From positions 186,001-250,000 of the forward strand of contig JBMNHF010000007.1 in NCBI GenBank assembly GCA_050950205.1: a stretch of 64,000 bases of DNA, given 5' to 3'. Shown piece after piece: positions 53,664 to 61,853 of the stretch. The stretch comes from WRAV01 sp050950205. GTDB lineage: Bacteria > Bacillota > Clostridia > Oscillospirales > Ruminococcaceae. The position numbers were made by a program, and so were the translations under genes. A model generated the notes under the pieces. The model searched no databases. It had not been told where the DNA came from and worked only from the letters and a program-made list of their open reading frames with translations. Position 1 is the first letter of the stretch, and each line of letters begins with the position of its first letter.

Positions 53664-55100
53664 TTGAAGGAAGTTGTGCTCAGTGTGGGAATCGATATCG
53701 GCACCTCCACCACGCAGGTGGTATTTTCCAACATCACGGTGGAAAACTTAGCCTCCGATTTTACGGTGCCCCGCATTGAGATTGTGGATAAACAGATTAT
53801 CTATCGCAGCGACATTTACTTTACCCCCCTGCTCTCGCCGACTCAAATTGATATGATGGGCGTGCGGGATATGGTAGCCGCCGAATACGCCAAAGCAGGC
53901 ATCGACAAGAAGAGCATCCAAACCGGAGCAGTGGTGATCACAGGGGAAACGGCCCGCAAGGAAAACGCCAACGAAGTGCTGCTGCACCTGAGCGATTTTG
54001 CCGGAGACTTTGTGGTGGCAACGGCAGGCCCGGACTTAGAGAGCATCATTGCAGGCCGGGGCGCCGGAGCCGACCTGTACTCCAAGCAGCACAACACCAC
54101 GGTAGCCAACTACGATATCGGCGGAGGAACCTCGAACTTTGTCCTCTTCTCCAGCGGAAACCTTCTGGGTACCGGCTGTCTGGATATTGGGGGGCGGCTG
54201 ATCAAGGTGGATTCCACCACCAAACGCATCACCTACATAGCTCCCAAAATTCAGAAGCTGATTCAGTGGAAGGGCATCGATTTGGCAGAGGGGAACACCG
54301 CCGATCTGGCCAAGCTGCAGCGGGTGGTACAGGCCATGGCCGATTTGCTGGCCATGTCTCTGGGCCTTGTGGAAAAGGATGCCTTCTACCCCACCATCCT
54401 TACCCGGGAGGGGCATGACATCCCCTTGCCCCAGCCCATCCGGCACCTGTGCTTTTCGGGAGGGGTGGCGGACTACATCTACCACAGTCCGGCAGGAGAA
54501 GATGTCTTTCGCTACGGGGATGTGGGAATTTTGCTGGGGCAGGCCATCGCTTCCTCCCCCGCTTTTTCCAAAATTCAGCGCATTCCCGCCAACGAGACCA
54601 TTCGGGCTACCGTTGTGGGGGCCGGCTCCCACATCACCGAAATCAGCGGAAGCACCATCGATTACGACCACTCCATTCTGCCCAGTAAGAATCTGCCGAT
54701 TCTAAAGCTTTTGCCGGAGGAGGAAGTTTCCCGCCAGAGCATTGCCCAAGCCATTTCCCGCAAACTCCGGTGGTTTGAAGTGGAGGGCGTGCTGCAACTG
54801 ACCGCCATTGCCATGACCGGCAAACGCAGCCCAAGCTTTGGAGAAATTACCGAAGTGGCAAAGGGAATTGTGGAGGGCGCTGCTCCCTTATACCAAGGAG
54901 GGATGCCCCTTGTGGTAGTGGTGGAGCACGATATGGCCAAGGTGCTGGGACAGAGCATCAACAACTTGCTGGACTATCGCTACCCTGTCCTCTGCATCGA
55001 CGCCATTCGGGTGGATAACGGCGACTACATCGACATTGGAAAGCCCATTGCAAACGGCAGCGTTCTGCCGGTGGTGATTAAAACTCTTGTATTCAAATAA
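53664..55100 (+). CDS. eutA: EutA, ethanolamine ammonia-lyase reactivase
   Basis: A 478-residue actin-fold ATPase that swaps damaged cobalamin out of EutBC. SVGIDIGTSTTQVVFSN (phosphate 1) and NYDIGGGTSNFVLF (phosphate 2) are seen, with FSGGVADYIYH near the middle. The TTG start at 53664 has GGAGAG upstream. It lies directly upstream of eutB. Confidence 0.95.
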   Translation: MKEVVLSVGIDIGTSTTQVVFSNITVENLASDFTVPRIEIVDKQIIYRSDIYFTPLLSPTQIDMMGVRDMVAAEYAKAGIDKKSIQTGAVVITGETARKENANEVLLHLSDFAGDFVVATAGPDLESIIAGRGAGADLYSKQHNTTVANYDIGGGTSNFVLFSSGNLLGTGCLDIGGRLIKVDSTTKRITYIAPKIQKLIQWKGIDLAEGNTADLAKLQRVVQAMADLLAMSLGLVEKDAFYPTILTREGHDIPLPQPIRHLCFSGGVADYIYHSPAGEDVFRYGDVGILLGQAIASSPAFSKIQRIPANETIRATVVGAGSHITEISGSTIDYDHSILPSKNLPILKLLPEEEVSRQSIAQAISRKLRWFEVEGVLQLTAIAMTGKRSPSFGEITEVAKGIVEGAAPLYQGGMPLVVVVEHDMAKVLGQSINNLLDYRYPVLCIDAIRVDNGDYIDIGKPIANGSVLPVVIKTLVFK

Positions 55101-55121
55101 AAAGTAAAGGAGTGCTGGGTT

Positions 55122-56486
55122 TTGAAGCTCAAGACCAGATTGTATGGAAAAACCTATGAATTCCACAGCATCAAAGAAGTGTTGGCCAAAGCCAATGAAG
55201 AGAGAACCGGTGACAAGCTAGCGGGAATCGCTGCAAAAAGCGCCGAGGAGCGAATCGCCGCCAAGGTGGTGCTGTCCGAAGCCACCGTTGCCGATCTGCG
55301 CAACAACCCGGTGGTGGATTACGACGAGGACGAAGTCACCCGGGTCATTCAAGATCAGGTAAACGAGAAAATCTACAGTGAGTTCAAAAACATGACCATC
55401 GCCGAGCTGCGGGAATACATTCTGGACGAAAACACAACCACCACCGATATTAAGCGCCTTTCCCGAGGCCTTACTTCCGAAGTGATTGCGGGGGTTGCCA
55501 AGCTGATGTCCAACCTGGACCTCATCTACGGCGCCAAGAAAATGGTGGTAACCGCTACCTGCAACACAACCATCGGCATGCCCGGCACCTTCTCCACCCG
55601 TTTGCAGCCCAACCACCCCACCGATAACCCCGACGGCGTCATCGCCTCTACCATGGAAGGTCTCAGCTACGGCGTGGGAGATGCCGTCATCGGCTTAAAC
55701 CCGGTGGATGATTCCATTGCCAGTGTCTCCCGCATCCTTCATCTCTTTGCCGACTTCCGGAAAAAATGGGAGATTCCCACCCAAACCTGTGTGCTGGCCC
55801 ATGTCACCACCCAGATGGAAGCTATCCAAAAAGGTGCTCCTGCCGATATGATCTTCCAGTCCATTGCCGGAACCCAAAAAGGAAATGAGGCTTTTGGTAT
55901 CAGCGCTTCCCTCCTGCAGGAGGCCAGAGATCTGATGCTGACCCATGGAACCGCCATCGGCCCCAACGTCATGTACTTTGAAACGGGGCAGGGTTCTGAG
56001 CTTTCCTCCGATGCTCACCACGGCGCCGACCAGGTGACCCTGGAAGCCAGATGCTACGGCTTTGCCAAAAAGTATCAGCCCTTCCTGGTGAATACGGTGG
56101 TAGGGTTTATCGGCCCAGAGTACCTGTACGACTCCAAACAGGTGATCCGCGCCGGCCTGGAAGACCACTTTATGGGCAAACTCACCGGTATTTCCATGGG
56201 CTGCGACGCCTGCTACACCAACCACATGAAGGCAGACCAGAACGATATCGAAAATCTGGCCGTGTTGCTGGTAGCCGCCGGCTGCAACTACGTCATCGGT
56301 GTGCCCCACGGGGACGACGTAATGCTCAACTACCAGTGCACCGGTTACCACGAAGGGGTGTCCCTGCGGGAACTGTTCGGACTCAAGCCTATCCCTGAGT
56401 TTGCAGAGTGGATGGAACGCATAGGCATCACCCAAAACGGCAAAATCACCAAGCGTTTTGGAGATGCTTCCATATTCTTGAAATAG
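55122..56486 (+). CDS. eutB: Ethanolamine ammonia-lyase large subunit
   Basis: A 454-residue catalytic subunit that, with EutC and adenosylcobalamin, splits ethanolamine to acetaldehyde and ammonia. The active-site region MYFETGQGSELSSDAHHGAD, the STRLQPNHPTDNPDG loop and the C-terminal KRFGDASIFLK are all present. Full length. The TTG at 55122 follows AAAGGAG. Confidence 0.98.
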   Translation: MKLKTRLYGKTYEFHSIKEVLAKANEERTGDKLAGIAAKSAEERIAAKVVLSEATVADLRNNPVVDYDEDEVTRVIQDQVNEKIYSEFKNMTIAELREYILDENTTTTDIKRLSRGLTSEVIAGVAKLMSNLDLIYGAKKMVVTATCNTTIGMPGTFSTRLQPNHPTDNPDGVIASTMEGLSYGVGDAVIGLNPVDDSIASVSRILHLFADFRKKWEIPTQTCVLAHVTTQMEAIQKGAPADMIFQSIAGTQKGNEAFGISASLLQEARDLMLTHGTAIGPNVMYFETGQGSELSSDAHHGADQVTLEARCYGFAKKYQPFLVNTVVGFIGPEYLYDSKQVIRAGLEDHFMGKLTGISMGCDACYTNHMKADQNDIENLAVLLVAAGCNYVIGVPHGDDVMLNYQCTGYHEGVSLRELFGLKPIPEFAEWMERIGITQNGKITKRFGDASIFLK

Positions 56487-56502
56487 ATTGGAGGTTAGCG
56501 CA

Positions 56503-57399
56503 ATGCTACATGAAAATGATGTAAGACAGATGGTAGAAAAAGTTCTGGCTGAAATGTTGCAGTCCCAGTCCGGAGCACTGGCTTCCGGAGCGGCCAATTG
56601 CGCCGGAGCATCCGATTGCGCCACCACATTGGAAGACGGATATATTGACGATATCACCGTACAGGACCTGAAGGAGCAGTTTTACGTTCCCAACCCCGTG
56701 GATTTGGAAGGCTATATGCAAATGAAGCAATACACCCCCGCCCGTCTGGGTGTTTGGAGAGCAGGACCGCGCTACAACACCATCACTTCCCTGCGTTTTC
56801 GTGCCGACCACGCCACTGCTCAGGACTCGGTGTTCTCCGACGTTTCGGAGGAGTTTATCAAGGCCAACCAGTTTGTAGAAGGAATTACCAGCTGCGCCAA
56901 CAAGGATGAGTACATCACCCGCCCCGACTTGGGACGCATTCTTTCCCCCGAAACGGCAGAGCTCTTTAAAAAGGAGCTCAAAGCCGGTGCCAAGGTGCAG
57001 ATTATGGTGGGGGACGGCCTTAGCTCTGCCGCCATCGAAGCCAATATCCCCGATGTGATTCCCGCCATTTTGCAGGGACTGCGCAAGCACGGAATCGAAA
57101 CCGGGCCCATTGCCTTTGTCAAGTACTGCCGGGTAGGGGCCATGGACCAGGTGGGAGAGCTGACCGGGGCTGATGTGGTCTGCTGCCTCATTGGTGAGCG
57201 GCCGGGACTGGTCACCGCCGAATCTATGAGTGCCTACATCGCCTACAAGCCCACGGTGAATATGCCGGAGGCGAGAAGAACCGTTGTCTCCAACATTCAT
57301 AAGGGAGGCACCCCCCCTGCCGAGGCAGGAGCCCACATCGCGGATCTGCTCAAAACCATTTTGGATAAAAAAGTGTCGGGGATTGATTTAAAACTTTAG
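56503..57399 (+). CDS. eutC: Ethanolamine ammonia-lyase small subunit
   Basis: A 298-residue subunit that binds cobalamin together with EutB. MVGDGLSSAAIEANIPDV, CLIGERPGLVTAESMSAY and RRTVVSNIHKGGTPPAEAG are signatures. The N-terminal helix DVRQMVEKVLAEMLQ followed by an Ala/Ser/Gly-rich linker is a typical encapsulation peptide. The ATG at 56503 has GGAGG eight bases upstream. Confidence 0.97.
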   Translation: MLHENDVRQMVEKVLAEMLQSQSGALASGAANCAGASDCATTLEDGYIDDITVQDLKEQFYVPNPVDLEGYMQMKQYTPARLGVWRAGPRYNTITSLRFRADHATAQDSVFSDVSEEFIKANQFVEGITSCANKDEYITRPDLGRILSPETAELFKKELKAGAKVQIMVGDGLSSAAIEANIPDVIPAILQGLRKHGIETGPIAFVKYCRVGAMDQVGELTGADVVCCLIGERPGLVTAESMSAYIAYKPTVNMPEARRTVVSNIHKGGTPPAEAGAHIADLLKTILDKKVSGIDLKL

Positions 57400-57413
57400 A
57401 AGGAGGCTGTTTG

Positions 57414-58868
57414 ATGGAATTGACAGACAGAGATTTGCTTTCCATACAGACTGTCCGCAATCTAATCCGAGAGGCCAAATCGGCGCAGCAAAAGCTGGCA
57501 ACCTTTTCCCAGGAACAAATCGACGCCATTGTGGAGGCGGTGGCCAAAGCCGGCTGGGATAACGCCCAGCAACTGGGCAAAATGGCGCAGGAGGAAACCG
57601 GATTCGGCCGCGCGGAAGATAAAACCATTAAGAACCAGTTTGCTTCCAAAGCGGTGTACGACTACATCCGGAACATGAAAACCGTGGGAATCATCCGGGA
57701 GGATCCCCAAAATAAAATGATGGAAATCGCCGTTCCCATGGGTGTCATCGCCGCTCTGATTCCCTCCACCAACCCCACCTCCACCGTCATTTACAAGGCT
57801 TTGATCGCTCTCAAAACCGGAAATGCCATTGTCTTTTCCCCTCACCCCAGTGCCCTTAGGTGTATTTTGGAAACGGTGCGCATTCTTCGGGATGCAGCCC
57901 AACAGGCCGGTTGTCCTGCCGGTGCCATCGGGTGTATGGAGCTGCTGACCATGGAGAGCACCCAAGAGCTGCTCAAGCACCCCGATGTAGCCCTCATTCT
58001 TGCCACCGGAGGCAATGCCATGGTCAAGGCGGCCTATTCTTCCGGCAATCCGGCCATTGGGGTGGGCCCCGGCAACGGCCCGGCCTTCATCGAGCGCAGC
58101 GCCGACATCCCCCTGGCGGTCAAGCGGATTTTGGATTCCAAAACCTTTGACAACGGCACCATCTGCGCCTCCGAGCAGTCCATCGTGACGGAAGAGTGCA
58201 TCCGGGATCAGGTGATTGCCGAGCTGACCCGACAGGGAGCCTACTTCCTGGACGAAGAGTCCAAACAAAAGGTAGGGGCTATCCTCATGCGGGAAAACGG
58301 AACTATGAACCCTCGGGTAGTGGGTCGTTCCCCTCAGGTGGTGGCCCAGCTGGCGGGCATCCAAATTCCCCCCGGCACCCGGGTTCTGGTGGCTCACGAA
58401 ACCAAAGTGGGAGCCAAATACCCCTTCTCCAAAGAAAAACTGTGTCCCGTACTGGCCTTTTACACCGAACCGGATTGGGTGGCCGCCTGCGAGCGCTGCA
58501 TCGAAATTCTGCACCACGAGGGGGTAGGCCATACCTTGATGATTCACTCCAACAACGAGGAAATTATCAAGGAATTTGCCCTCAAAAAACCGGTCAGCCG
58601 CTTGCTGGTAAACACCCCCGGAGCTCTGGGCGGAATTGGCGCCACCACAGGCCTGATTCCTTCCCTGACTCTGGGATGCGGTGCAGTGGGAGGCAGCTCC
58701 TCTTCCGACAACATCGGGCCGGAGCATCTTCTCAACATCCGCCGGGTGGGATATGGCTTGCGGGAGCTGGAGGACTTGCAGCCGGCTTCCGGCACACCGG
58801 GCGTTGACGAGCAGGAGGCATTGGTGCAAGCGATTCTCAAAGCAGTAATGGAAAAGTTAAGGGTATAA
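57414..58868 (+). CDS. eutE: EutE, CoA-acylating acetaldehyde dehydrogenase
   Basis: A 484-residue aldehyde dehydrogenase that turns acetaldehyde into acetyl-CoA. The catalytic Cys lies in NGTICASEQSI; IPSTNPTSTVIYKALIALK and GGNAMVKAAYSSG are cofactor regions. Compared with enterobacterial EutE the N-terminal targeting helix is absent, while the C-terminus carries a linker and amphipathic helix (QEALVQAILKAVMEKLRV). This points to C-terminal encapsulation. The ATG at 57414 has AAGGAGG upstream. Confidence 0.95.
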   Translation: MELTDRDLLSIQTVRNLIREAKSAQQKLATFSQEQIDAIVEAVAKAGWDNAQQLGKMAQEETGFGRAEDKTIKNQFASKAVYDYIRNMKTVGIIREDPQNKMMEIAVPMGVIAALIPSTNPTSTVIYKALIALKTGNAIVFSPHPSALRCILETVRILRDAAQQAGCPAGAIGCMELLTMESTQELLKHPDVALILATGGNAMVKAAYSSGNPAIGVGPGNGPAFIERSADIPLAVKRILDSKTFDNGTICASEQSIVTEECIRDQVIAELTRQGAYFLDEESKQKVGAILMRENGTMNPRVVGRSPQVVAQLAGIQIPPGTRVLVAHETKVGAKYPFSKEKLCPVLAFYTEPDWVAACERCIEILHHEGVGHTLMIHSNNEEIIKEFALKKPVSRLLVNTPGALGGIGATTGLIPSLTLGCGAVGGSSSSDNIGPEHLLNIRRVGYGLRELEDLQPASGTPGVDEQEALVQAILKAVMEKLRV

Positions 58869-58923
58869 GACATCCCATCAGCACAAAGCCATCTATTATT
58901 TTAACTTTTAGGAGGATGAAAGT

Positions 58924-59214
58924 ATGTCCAACATGAATGCACTGGGTATGATCGAAACCAAAGGTCTGGTCGGCTCCATCGAAGCAGCCGACGCCATGGT
59001 CAAAGCGGCCAATGTCACCCTCATTGGCAAAGAGCATGTAGGGGGAGGCTTGGTCACCGTTATGATTCGCGGCGACGTTGGCGCAGTAAAAGCTGCCACC
59101 GATGCAGGCGCAGCGGCGGCCCAACGGGTGGGCGAACTGGTGTCCGTCCATGTCATTCCCCGCCCCCATCAGGAAGTGGAGTACATTCTGCCCCGCCTGA
59201 ACACTGCCGAATAA
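58924..59214 (+). CDS. eutM: Microcompartment shell protein EutM (second copy)
   Basis: A 96-residue BMC-H protein, almost identical to the 48504 copy through VHVIPRPH. It differs mainly at both ends and at the pore-proximal KEH versus KER. AGGAGG precedes the ATG. A strong stem-loop follows. Confidence 0.96.
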   Translation: MSNMNALGMIETKGLVGSIEAADAMVKAANVTLIGKEHVGGGLVTVMIRGDVGAVKAATDAGAAAAQRVGELVSVHVIPRPHQEVEYILPRLNTAE

Positions 59215-59242
59215 TTCTGCCCCCATCTCCAGCAGAGCCAAG

Positions 59243-59279
59243 CTTTCCGGCCGCCGCTGTCCCCTTGGCGGCTGGAAAG
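59243..59279 (+). other. Stable stem-loop after the second eutM
   Basis: CTTTCC and GCCGCC pair with GGCGGC and GGAAAG around a 10-11 nt loop. There is no U-run and the operon continues, so it may protect the upstream shell-protein mRNA or mark a processing site. Confidence 0.5.
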
Positions 59280-59362
59280 TCTGGCCTGCTTGATTGCACA
59301 AAGCTTGTATGATACAAGACGTCTGCGGGCGTTTTGAACTGGCAGAAAAGGAAGTGACAGGC

Positions 59363-60160
59363 ATGGGCGTATTAACCGAGGCGGCGCTTCGGCAGCAGTT
59401 TAAGGTAGAAGAACTGGAGGCCATGAAGGAGTACTGTGTCAAACCGGGAACCATTGTCACCCCCTCCGCAAGAGCTTATCTTGCCGACCACAAAGTGGAG
59501 CTGGTGTTTGAAGGGGCGGAAAAGGAGGAAAAACCCTCCGACCTCCCGGCAAAATCCACACAGGAATATCAGGATGCCCCCAGCAACCTTCCCGCCTTTA
59601 CCCCTCCGAAACGGTACGAAAGCCTGTACGGCGGCTTTTTTGAAGAAAAGCCGGAGCACATGACCGCCCTGTACGGGCCCAAGCTGGTCTACAAAGACCA
59701 TAAAGTCATCGTGCTCCGGGGGAAATTGGATAGTCTGGAAGCAAAGATCGTGGAAGTGCAGTGGGCATTGCATCAAAAAGGCTTGGAGCGGTTGGTGGAT
59801 GCTCTCAACGAAGTTCTTGCCTTTGTCAAGGAAATTCTGCGGTGTGAGGTTTTGCGCCAAGACCTGCCCGAAACCACACTGCTGAACATGGACTTTGACG
59901 AAATTCGAAAGCGCTCCCACCATCCTAAAAAATATTATGGAATCAACCACTTCTTCCCCGACTACACCTATGGCCAGCCCATTGTGTGGCTCAACTCCCT
60001 GCGGACACAGGTTCGTGAGGCAGAGCTGGCAGCTTACAGCGCACTGCAGGACGAATACGGCACGCCAACCCGTCCCGACCTGATTCTGGGCCTCAACCGG
60101 CTATCTTCCCTGCTGTATGTCATGATGTTTCAGTGGTTGGCAGGTGAATACAAGCCATGA
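59363..60160 (+). CDS. eutT: EutT, corrinoid adenosyltransferase
   Basis: A 265-residue enzyme that makes adenosylcobalamin for EutBC from ATP and reduced corrinoid. The N-terminus MGVLTEAALRQQFK and the C-terminal LGLNRLSSLLYVMMFQWLAGEY match the family. The CCxxC metal motif described in Salmonella EutT is not seen. The ATG at 59363 has AAGGAAG upstream. The stop overlaps the next start (ATGA). Confidence 0.92.
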   Translation: MGVLTEAALRQQFKVEELEAMKEYCVKPGTIVTPSARAYLADHKVELVFEGAEKEEKPSDLPAKSTQEYQDAPSNLPAFTPPKRYESLYGGFFEEKPEHMTALYGPKLVYKDHKVIVLRGKLDSLEAKIVEVQWALHQKGLERLVDALNEVLAFVKEILRCEVLRQDLPETTLLNMDFDEIRKRSHHPKKYYGINHFFPDYTYGQPIVWLNSLRTQVREAELAAYSALQDEYGTPTRPDLILGLNRLSSLLYVMMFQWLAGEYKP

Positions 60161-61242
60161 GTGCGGAGTTGAAGGAAAGGGATTTGGGTTCTGTGCCCAC
60201 CATTCTGGTGGAAGCTTCGGGGCGGCATGTCCATCTTTCCCGGGAAGCGGTAGACACCCTGTTTGGCAAAGGTTATCAGTTAACCAAGGTGTCGGAGCTT
60301 TCCCAGCCGGGACAATATGTCTGTCAGGAGCGAGTCTCCTTGGTGGGGCCAAAAGGTACCCTAAACAATGTGGTGGTGCTAGGGCCGGAGCGGCCGCAGG
60401 TGCAGGTTGAAATTTCCCGTACCGACGCCGTCACCCTTGGGGTGCCCGCTCCGGTGCGGGAAAGTGGCCAGATTGACGATACGCCCGGCGTGACTGTTGC
60501 GGTGGGAGATAGGCGCCTGAGCATATCCAAAGGCGTGATTGTGGCCCAGCGGCACATCCACACCACACCGCAGGACGCCAAATACTTTGGGGTAAAGGAT
60601 CGGGATGTGGTTCGCGTGGCGGTACAGGGGGAACGGGGCGCCATTCTGAACAACGTATTGGTTCGGGTTTCGCCACAGTTTTCCACCTCCATGCATATTG
60701 ACTACGATGAGGCCAACGCCATCGGCTTTTGGAAGGGAATGCGCGGGCAGATCATCCGCCCGGAAAATACAAGCCTAGGGGGAGGTGTTTGTATGGATCT
60801 GAACAAACTGGTAGACGCAGTCACCAAAGAGATTATGAGCCGGCTGCAAAAGCAGGATACCCGCCCATCGGTGCTGGTTTTGGAACCGGATTGTCCGGTT
60901 GCGCCCCTGTTGGAGCAGCAATATGGAATTTCCTGCGCGGAGGATACCGAAAATCTGCAGAGCTATGACTATGTTCTGGTACCCCGGGCAAAGTATCATG
61001 TTTTTTGCACTAACTGCGTGGCATCCACAGCCGCTTCGCAGCCTGCAGAAAGCAAAAATACAGAGCAGTGCCCGGATAAGACCTTAGATTGGACCGATAA
61101 AAAGCTGATTCATGAGCGGGAGCTGGCTGAAGCCTGCACCCACAACATTCGTTGCTTGCGGATCGCCAACCGAGCCATTGTCACGGCCCTGGCAGCCGAT
61201 TTCATTCGGGACCGGGGACTGACCTTAATCCGGGAAGGCTAA
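60157..61242 (+). CDS. PduL-type phosphotransacylase fused to a TIGR02536-like domain
   Basis: A 361-residue ORF. Residues 1-205 are a PduL phosphotransacylase (RHVHLS with His24 and His26, TDAVTLGVPAPVR, GVIVAQRHIHTTP, MHIDYDEANA) that converts acetyl-CoA to acetyl-phosphate. From Met213 a second domain begins (MDLNKLVDAVTKEIMSRLQ) resembling the ethanolamine-utilisation family TIGR02536, with an encapsulation-type first helix. GGGGGAGG sits eight bases before the Met213 ATG (60793), so it may also be translated separately. A one-base over-call could have joined two genes. Confidence 0.85.
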   Translation: MSAELKERDLGSVPTILVEASGRHVHLSREAVDTLFGKGYQLTKVSELSQPGQYVCQERVSLVGPKGTLNNVVVLGPERPQVQVEISRTDAVTLGVPAPVRESGQIDDTPGVTVAVGDRRLSISKGVIVAQRHIHTTPQDAKYFGVKDRDVVRVAVQGERGAILNNVLVRVSPQFSTSMHIDYDEANAIGFWKGMRGQIIRPENTSLGGGVCMDLNKLVDAVTKEIMSRLQKQDTRPSVLVLEPDCPVAPLLEQQYGISCAEDTENLQSYDYVLVPRAKYHVFCTNCVASTAASQPAESKNTEQCPDKTLDWTDKKLIHERELAEACTHNIRCLRIANRAIVTALAADFIRDRGLTLIREG

Positions 61243-61246
61243 AGAA

Positions 61247-61846
61247 GTGAACCGCGCTGTTCTAATCGTAGAATACAGCAGCATCAGCTGTGGTATGGGT
61301 ATGCTGGATCGGCTGGTCAAGCAGTCTGTGATTGTGCCTTTGTACGCAAGGCCCATCTGCATTGGTAAGTTTGTGATGATCTTTTCCGGCGATGTGGAAA
61401 ACCTGCGGGAATCCCAGAAGGTACTCCAGTCGGTGGGTCAGGAGCGGCTGGTCAGCACCTTTTTGCTGACTGCGGCCCACAGGGACCTGCTGGCATATTT
61501 TTCCCATTTCGAAAAGCGTCACAAGCCGAATGGAAAGGTGGAAGCCCTTGGCATTTTTGAAACACGGACCATTGCGTCCGGTCTGTTTAGCTTGGATGCC
61601 TCCCTAAAAAGCGGCAACGTTACCTTGCTCAAGGTGGGAATGGGGCAGCTGATTGGCGGAAAATGCTACTTTCTCCTGACCGGAACGGTCAGCGATGTCC
61701 AGCAAGCTCTTGCCCATGGACATAGCGTGTTGCCCGAAAAAGATTTTATCGGCATGGAGGTGATTCCCTCCCCCGATGGGCTCACCCTGACCATGCTGCT
61801 GGAAGGGTATCACCGTGCCGATTTTCCGGAAGAAATGACAAAATGA
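61247..61846 (+). CDS. Tandem-BMC shell protein with pore cysteine
   Basis: A 199-residue BMC-T protein. The first BMC domain (AVLIVEYSSISCGMGMLDRL to GDVENLRESQKVL) is divergent; the second (ALGIFETRTIASGLFSLDASL to GTVSDVQQAL) is clear. Cys38 in RPICIGKF aligns with the cluster-binding Cys38 of PduT (ICPGKF). It is not EutL, and no exact family was recognised. The GTG start is four bases after the previous stop. It lies immediately upstream of the PduS-like gene. Confidence 0.85.
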   Translation: MNRAVLIVEYSSISCGMGMLDRLVKQSVIVPLYARPICIGKFVMIFSGDVENLRESQKVLQSVGQERLVSTFLLTAAHRDLLAYFSHFEKRHKPNGKVEALGIFETRTIASGLFSLDASLKSGNVTLLKVGMGQLIGGKCYFLLTGTVSDVQQALAHGHSVLPEKDFIGMEVIPSPDGLTLTMLLEGYHRADFPEEMTK

Positions 61847-61853
61847 AAACGGG

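Noticed and set aside
57462..58829. Minus-strand open frame of 455 codons opposite eutE
   Set aside because: Antisense shadow; eutE shows full family conservation on the plus strand.
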